Assembly: GCA_002314145.1 (NCBI GenBank) | Contig: DCCG01000044.1 | Span: 1,610 to 65,609 of the forward strand | Length of the DNA: 64,000 nt | From: Thalassolituus sp. UBA1087 | Lineage (GTDB): Bacteria; Pseudomonadota; Gammaproteobacteria; Pseudomonadales; Oceanobacteraceae | Reading direction: 5' to 3' | Part shown: piece after piece, positions 60,958 through 64,000 of the stretch | Position numbering within the stretch: the first letter of the stretch is position 1 | Layout of the letters: each line of letters begins with the position of its first letter | Translations under genes and position numbers: made by a program | Notes under the pieces: generated by a model | The model's input: only the letters and a program-made list of their open reading frames with translations | What the model was told of the DNA's origin: nothing | Database searches by the model: none

Positions 60958-61226
60958 GCACCGCAGCGGCGCCCACCTTTGGCTGCAGATAACCCCCTAC
61001 TCGCGGCCTGACATCACAGGCAACAGGTGCAATCCGGCCAGATAAAACCCGTGCATCCCCGTCCACATCCCCCATCGCACCCGCTGGCCTGAGATGCCGC
61101 CCACAACAGCCCTCCGCTGCTGCCGGAAATTGTCCGCCACTTACCTCCCGCCGGACGTCAGCCAGCGCTAGGCTGTGACGGATAATAACAACCGATAAAC
61201 CAGACCATGGCTTTCAGGAGGTCGGT

Positions 61227-62150
61227 ATGACTCAGTTAAGCACCGCAGACAAGAGCACAGACACTCAGCCACACCCACAACAGCGCCGCCAGACGGCCGG
61301 TGAGCGGGCGAATATTCCGCCGCGCCGCATGGATTTTGAATTCGCGGAACAGACACCGCGCTACTGGTACCGCAACAGCCCGTTTCTGACCACCTTCTGG
61401 AGTACCCTGTCGTCTCTCTTTCCGGAAGGGGAAACCTTCTTTGTGGACTCAGTGCGCAACTTCCGTAAAGACATCACCGATCCGCTGTTAAAAGATCAGA
61501 TTTCCGGCTTTATCGGCCAGGAAGCGATGCACAGCAAAGAGCATCAGGCGTTTAATGATCTGGCGGAAAAGCATGGCCTGCCGGCCAATAAGCTGGATAA
61601 AGAGCTCGGCGTGCTGCTGCGTTTTGCCCGTAAAATACTGCCGGCAAAGCATCAGCTGGCCGTCACCGTGGCACTGGAACATTACACCGCGATTCTGGCG
61701 GAACAACTGCTGCGAGACCCGTCCCATCAGGCCAATATTCAGGACCCGGAGGCGCTGAAGCTGTGGATGTGGCATGCGCTGGAGGAGAATGAACACAAAG
61801 TGGTGGCCTATGATGTTTACCGTCAGGTCGGTGGTGGTTATCTGCACCGGATTTTCACCATGCTCGTGGTGACGCTGTTCTTCTTTGCCATCGTTGGCAG
61901 CGGCCATCTGCGCTTACTGGCGGCGGACAAAAAACTGTTCGACATTAAAGGAAACCTTAAAGGTTTCTGGTATCTGTGGGGCCCCAAAGGCCTGTTCCCG
62001 AAACTGCTGCCCCAGTACCTGGACTTCTTCCGCCCCGGCTTTCACCCCAACGATCATGATACCGTTCAGCTGCTGGACGACTGGCGCGGGAAAATGCTGA
62101 GCCCGGGTGGCCTGCTGGCGGATCAGATCAGGAACCCACAGCGCAGCTGA
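61227..62150 (+). CDS. Metal-dependent hydrolase-like protein (PF10118 type)
   Basis: The 307-residue product has a Gln/Thr-rich N-terminus, then a ferritin-like helical core with acidic and His pairs likely to bind two metals: GQEAMHSKEHQAF, ALEHYTAILAEQLL and HALEENEHKVVAYDVY. A hydrophobic segment (about 212-230) suggests membrane contact. This matches the PF10118 predicted metal-dependent hydrolase family, whose substrate is unknown. A strong AGGAGGT precedes the ATG. The 270-base gap upstream has no gene or clear promoter. Confidence 0.85.
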   Translation: MTQLSTADKSTDTQPHPQQRRQTAGERANIPPRRMDFEFAEQTPRYWYRNSPFLTTFWSTLSSLFPEGETFFVDSVRNFRKDITDPLLKDQISGFIGQEAMHSKEHQAFNDLAEKHGLPANKLDKELGVLLRFARKILPAKHQLAVTVALEHYTAILAEQLLRDPSHQANIQDPEALKLWMWHALEENEHKVVAYDVYRQVGGGYLHRIFTMLVVTLFFFAIVGSGHLRLLAADKKLFDIKGNLKGFWYLWGPKGLFPKLLPQYLDFFRPGFHPNDHDTVQLLDDWRGKMLSPGGLLADQIRNPQRS

Positions 62151-62233
62151 CACCTGGCCCGGGCGGCTGCCCGCCCCGGTTTCAGTAAAAGCCGGAGGAT
62201 GCTGGTACTTCCTGCCTTTATCCCTTAAAATCC

Positions 62234-62256
62234 GCGGCTCTCATTCATCGAGCCGC
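62234..62256 (+). other. Hairpin just upstream of nrdR
   Basis: GCGGCTC and GAGCCGC form a 7 bp stem with a 9-base loop, followed by TCTTT, ending 12 bases before the nrdR ATG. It may end the hydrolase transcript or sit in the nrdR leader, where no Shine-Dalgarno is visible. Confidence 0.5.
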
Positions 62257-62268
62257 TCTTTACCAGTT

Positions 62269-62805
62269 ATGCATTGCCCTTTCTGTACACATCAGGAAAC
62301 CAAGGTTATCGACTCACGTCTGGTGGCAGACGGCGAGCAGATACGCCGTCGCCGGGAATGCATCCGCTGTGGTGAACGTTTTACCACCTTCGAAACCGCC
62401 GAACTGGTGATGCCACGCATCATCAAACAGGACGGCACCCGCGAACCCTTCAATGAAGATAAACTCCGCTCCGGCATTCAGCGTGCGCTGGAAAAACGCC
62501 CGGTCAGTGTCGAGGACATTGAAGCTGCCATCGTCCGTATCAAGCAGAAGCTGCGCGCCTGCGGAGAGCGCGAAGTCGCCAGCCGTATGCTGGGCGAATG
62601 CGTGATGGAAGAACTGCGGCAGCTGGATCAGGTCGCCTATGTACGCTTCGCCTCAGTCTATCGCAGCTTCCAGGATCTGGAAGAATTCCGCGCTGAAATT
62701 GAACGCCTCTCAGGCCCGCTGGCGTCCGCAGAGTTATCGGAAGCCCTGACCAGCACCGCCGATACGTCTCCTTCCACCACTGAAACGCAGGAGAAACCGG
62801 CATGA
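62269..62805 (+). CDS. nrdR: Transcriptional repressor NrdR
   Basis: NrdR represses ribonucleotide reductase genes when dATP is high. The 178-residue product has the zinc ribbon C3, C6, C31, C34, an ATP-cone (about 49-139: RIIKQDGTREPFNEDKLRSGIQRALEKRPV) and a Ser/Thr-rich C-terminal extension of about 25 residues. The frame is open 54 codons upstream, but the ATG at 62269 gives the exact family N-terminus MHCPFC. It overlaps ribD by four bases (ATGA), the common nrdR-ribD arrangement. Confidence 0.96.
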   Translation: MHCPFCTHQETKVIDSRLVADGEQIRRRRECIRCGERFTTFETAELVMPRIIKQDGTREPFNEDKLRSGIQRALEKRPVSVEDIEAAIVRIKQKLRACGEREVASRMLGECVMEELRQLDQVAYVRFASVYRSFQDLEEFRAEIERLSGPLASAELSEALTSTADTSPSTTETQEKPA

Positions 62806-63938
62806 GCCACGAAGTTTTCATGGCCCGGGCACTGCAGCTGGCAGCACGCGGTCTGTATTCCACCAGCCCCAACCCCAGAGTTGGCTGTGTGATCGTCAAA
62901 GAAGGCGTCATTGTTGGTGAAGGCTGGCATCAGAAAGCCGGTGAACCCCACGCTGAGGTGAATGCCCTGCGCATGGCCGGCGATCAGGCCCGGGGCGCCA
63001 CAGCCTATGTCACCCTGGAGCCCTGCAGCCATTACGGCCGCACGCCGCCCTGTGCCGAAGGCCTGATCAAAGCCGGTGTTGCAAGCGTGGTCGGAGCCTG
63101 TGCCGACCCCAATCCGTTAGTCGCCGGACGTGGCTATAACATGCTGCGGGAAGCCGGCATTGACGTCATCACCCCTTGCCTGGAAACGGCAGCCATGGAC
63201 ATCAACCCGGGCTTTATGCAGCGTATGCAGACCGGCCTGCCGTATGTGCGGATTAAACTGGCGCATAGTCTGGATGGCCGCACCGCCATGGCCAGCGGCG
63301 AGAGCCAGTGGATAACCGGCCCTGCCGCCCGCGCCGATGTGCAGCGCCTGCGGGCACGCAGCTGCGTGATCATTACCGGGGCGGATTCAGTACTGACCGA
63401 CAATCCGTCCATGACAGTAAGGCCGCAGGAAACCGGTATCGAACAGGAAGCACGTTTGTGGCGGCAGCCTTTGCGGGTGATCATTGACGGCCGTCAGCGC
63501 CTGAGCGGTAACGAACAGATCTTTTCAAAAAGTGGCGATATTCTTCTGGCAGTAACCGATGCCGCATCGGTCAGTATTCAGCGGGATCCGGCACTTGGGG
63601 CATTGCATATCTGGCAGAGCCCGCACACAGCGGAAGACAAAGTTGATTTAACCGCCCTGCTTAAGCATCTGGCTGAGCAGGGCAGCAACGAAGTATTGGT
63701 CGAAAGCGGCGCGCAATTGGCCGGGGCCTTTATACAGACAGGACTGGTCAACGAGCTGGTACTCTACTGCGCGCCGACATTGCTCGGTAGTAATGCCCGT
63801 CCGCTGCTATCCTTGGGGCTTGATAGCATGGCCGGACAAATACGCTGGCAGTGGTCCGATGTACGCATGGTGGGAAATGACCTGCGTCTGACGCTGACAC
63901 CAAATGACACAGTACAACCGCCCTCCGGAGAGGCGTAA
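62802..63938 (+). CDS. ribD: Bifunctional riboflavin deaminase-reductase RibD
   Basis: RibD carries out the second and third steps of riboflavin synthesis. The 378-residue product has the zinc deaminase part (about 1-145) with HAEVNAL and PCSHYGRTPPC, and the reductase part (about 150-370) with VRIKLAHSLDGRTAMASGESQWIT. The ATG overlaps the nrdR stop, and its own stop overlaps the ribE start (TAATG). No FMN riboswitch is visible here. Confidence 0.97.
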   Translation: MSHEVFMARALQLAARGLYSTSPNPRVGCVIVKEGVIVGEGWHQKAGEPHAEVNALRMAGDQARGATAYVTLEPCSHYGRTPPCAEGLIKAGVASVVGACADPNPLVAGRGYNMLREAGIDVITPCLETAAMDINPGFMQRMQTGLPYVRIKLAHSLDGRTAMASGESQWITGPAARADVQRLRARSCVIITGADSVLTDNPSMTVRPQETGIEQEARLWRQPLRVIIDGRQRLSGNEQIFSKSGDILLAVTDAASVSIQRDPALGALHIWQSPHTAEDKVDLTALLKHLAEQGSNEVLVESGAQLAGAFIQTGLVNELVLYCAPTLLGSNARPLLSLGLDSMAGQIRWQWSDVRMVGNDLRLTLTPNDTVQPPSGEA

Positions 63939-64000
63939 TGTTTACGGGAATTATCGAAGCCGTCGGCACCGTCAAAAGTGTCGCCAATCAACAGGGGGAC
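63938..64000 (+). CDS. ribE: Riboflavin synthase alpha chain, start only (partial)
   Basis: The first 21 codons (MFTGIIEAVGTVKSVANQQG and one more) run off the right edge of the window. MFTGIIEAVG is the standard start of riboflavin synthase, which makes riboflavin from two lumazine molecules. The ATG overlaps the ribD stop by one base, with GGAG-AGG sequence upstream. Confidence 0.93.
   Translation, partial: MFTGIIEAVGTVKSVANQQGD

Noticed and set aside
1..64000. CRISPR arrays, tRNA or rRNA genes, prophage or insertion elements
   Set aside because: No spaced repeats, cloverleaf-like sequences, integrase or transposase frames were seen.

Overview
The window is chromosomal DNA, roughly 55% G+C by eye, from a Gram-negative gammaproteobacterium. 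It looks closest to the Pseudomonadales/Oceanospirillales group. This rests on gene order recalled from known genomes: nnr-tsaE-amiB-mutL-miaA-hfq-hflX-hflK-hflC-yjeT-purA is the E. coli/Pseudomonas order, with hisZ between yjeT and purA as in Pseudomonas. The order orn, rsgA, motAB, HDOD gene, rhdA, psd, then PilZ-like gene, fimX, serB follows P. aeruginosa PA4951-PA4960, and uvrA-MFS-ssb also follows Pseudomonas. A bo3 quinol oxidase, flagellar stator genes, a chemoreceptor and many c-di-GMP proteins suggest a motile, respiring, free-living (possibly marine) bacterium. I see no rRNA, tRNA, CRISPR array, prophage or insertion sequence.

Layout: 1-11.9 kb is a minus-strand housekeeping cluster (purA start, hisZ, yjeT, hflC, hflK, hflX, hfq, miaA, mutL, amiB, tsaE, nnr) with many 1-4 base overlaps, and queG diverges from it. 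13-15 kb is a chemoreceptor whose sensor region is a tandem duplication. 15.3-20.1 kb is cyoABCDE, preceded by a probable small Cys-rich membrane protein. 21-28.3 kb carries orn, rsgA, motAB, an HDOD protein, rhdA and psd. 28.4-32.4 kb has a HupE/UreJ-like protein and the EF-P lysylation set epmA, efp, epmB. 32.5-39.6 kb holds a PilZ-like protein, a FimX-type degenerate GGDEF-EAL protein, serB, a 56-codon gene and a membrane protein with a catalytically dead class III cyclase domain. 39.7-41.3 kb is a porin plus small phosphate-binding-like protein pair. 41.3-47.9 kb has a DTW protein, uvrA, a CsgD-like regulator, a YajR-like transporter and ssb. 47.9-52.5 kb has a DHA2 efflux pump with divergent TetR regulator, moeA, an FAH-family hydrolase and a MapZ-like PilZ protein. 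52.7-64 kb has ettA, a 1391-residue PAS-GGDEF-EAL protein, glyA, an unknown gene behind a strong PHO-box-like array, a di-iron-type hydrolase, nrdR, ribD and the start of ribE.

Most of the window is conserved core genome. A second theme is c-di-GMP and surface behaviour: FimX-like protein, its PilZ-like neighbour, MapZ-like protein, active-looking GGDEF-EAL protein, CsgD-like regulator, flagellar stator and chemoreceptor. The least explained elements are the duplicated chemoreceptor sensor, the pseudo-cyclase, the triple 11-bp-spaced PHO-box-like repeat in front of an unknown gene, the small membrane protein upstream of cyoA, and several clean palindromes in promoter regions. I found no convincing wholly new multi-gene system.
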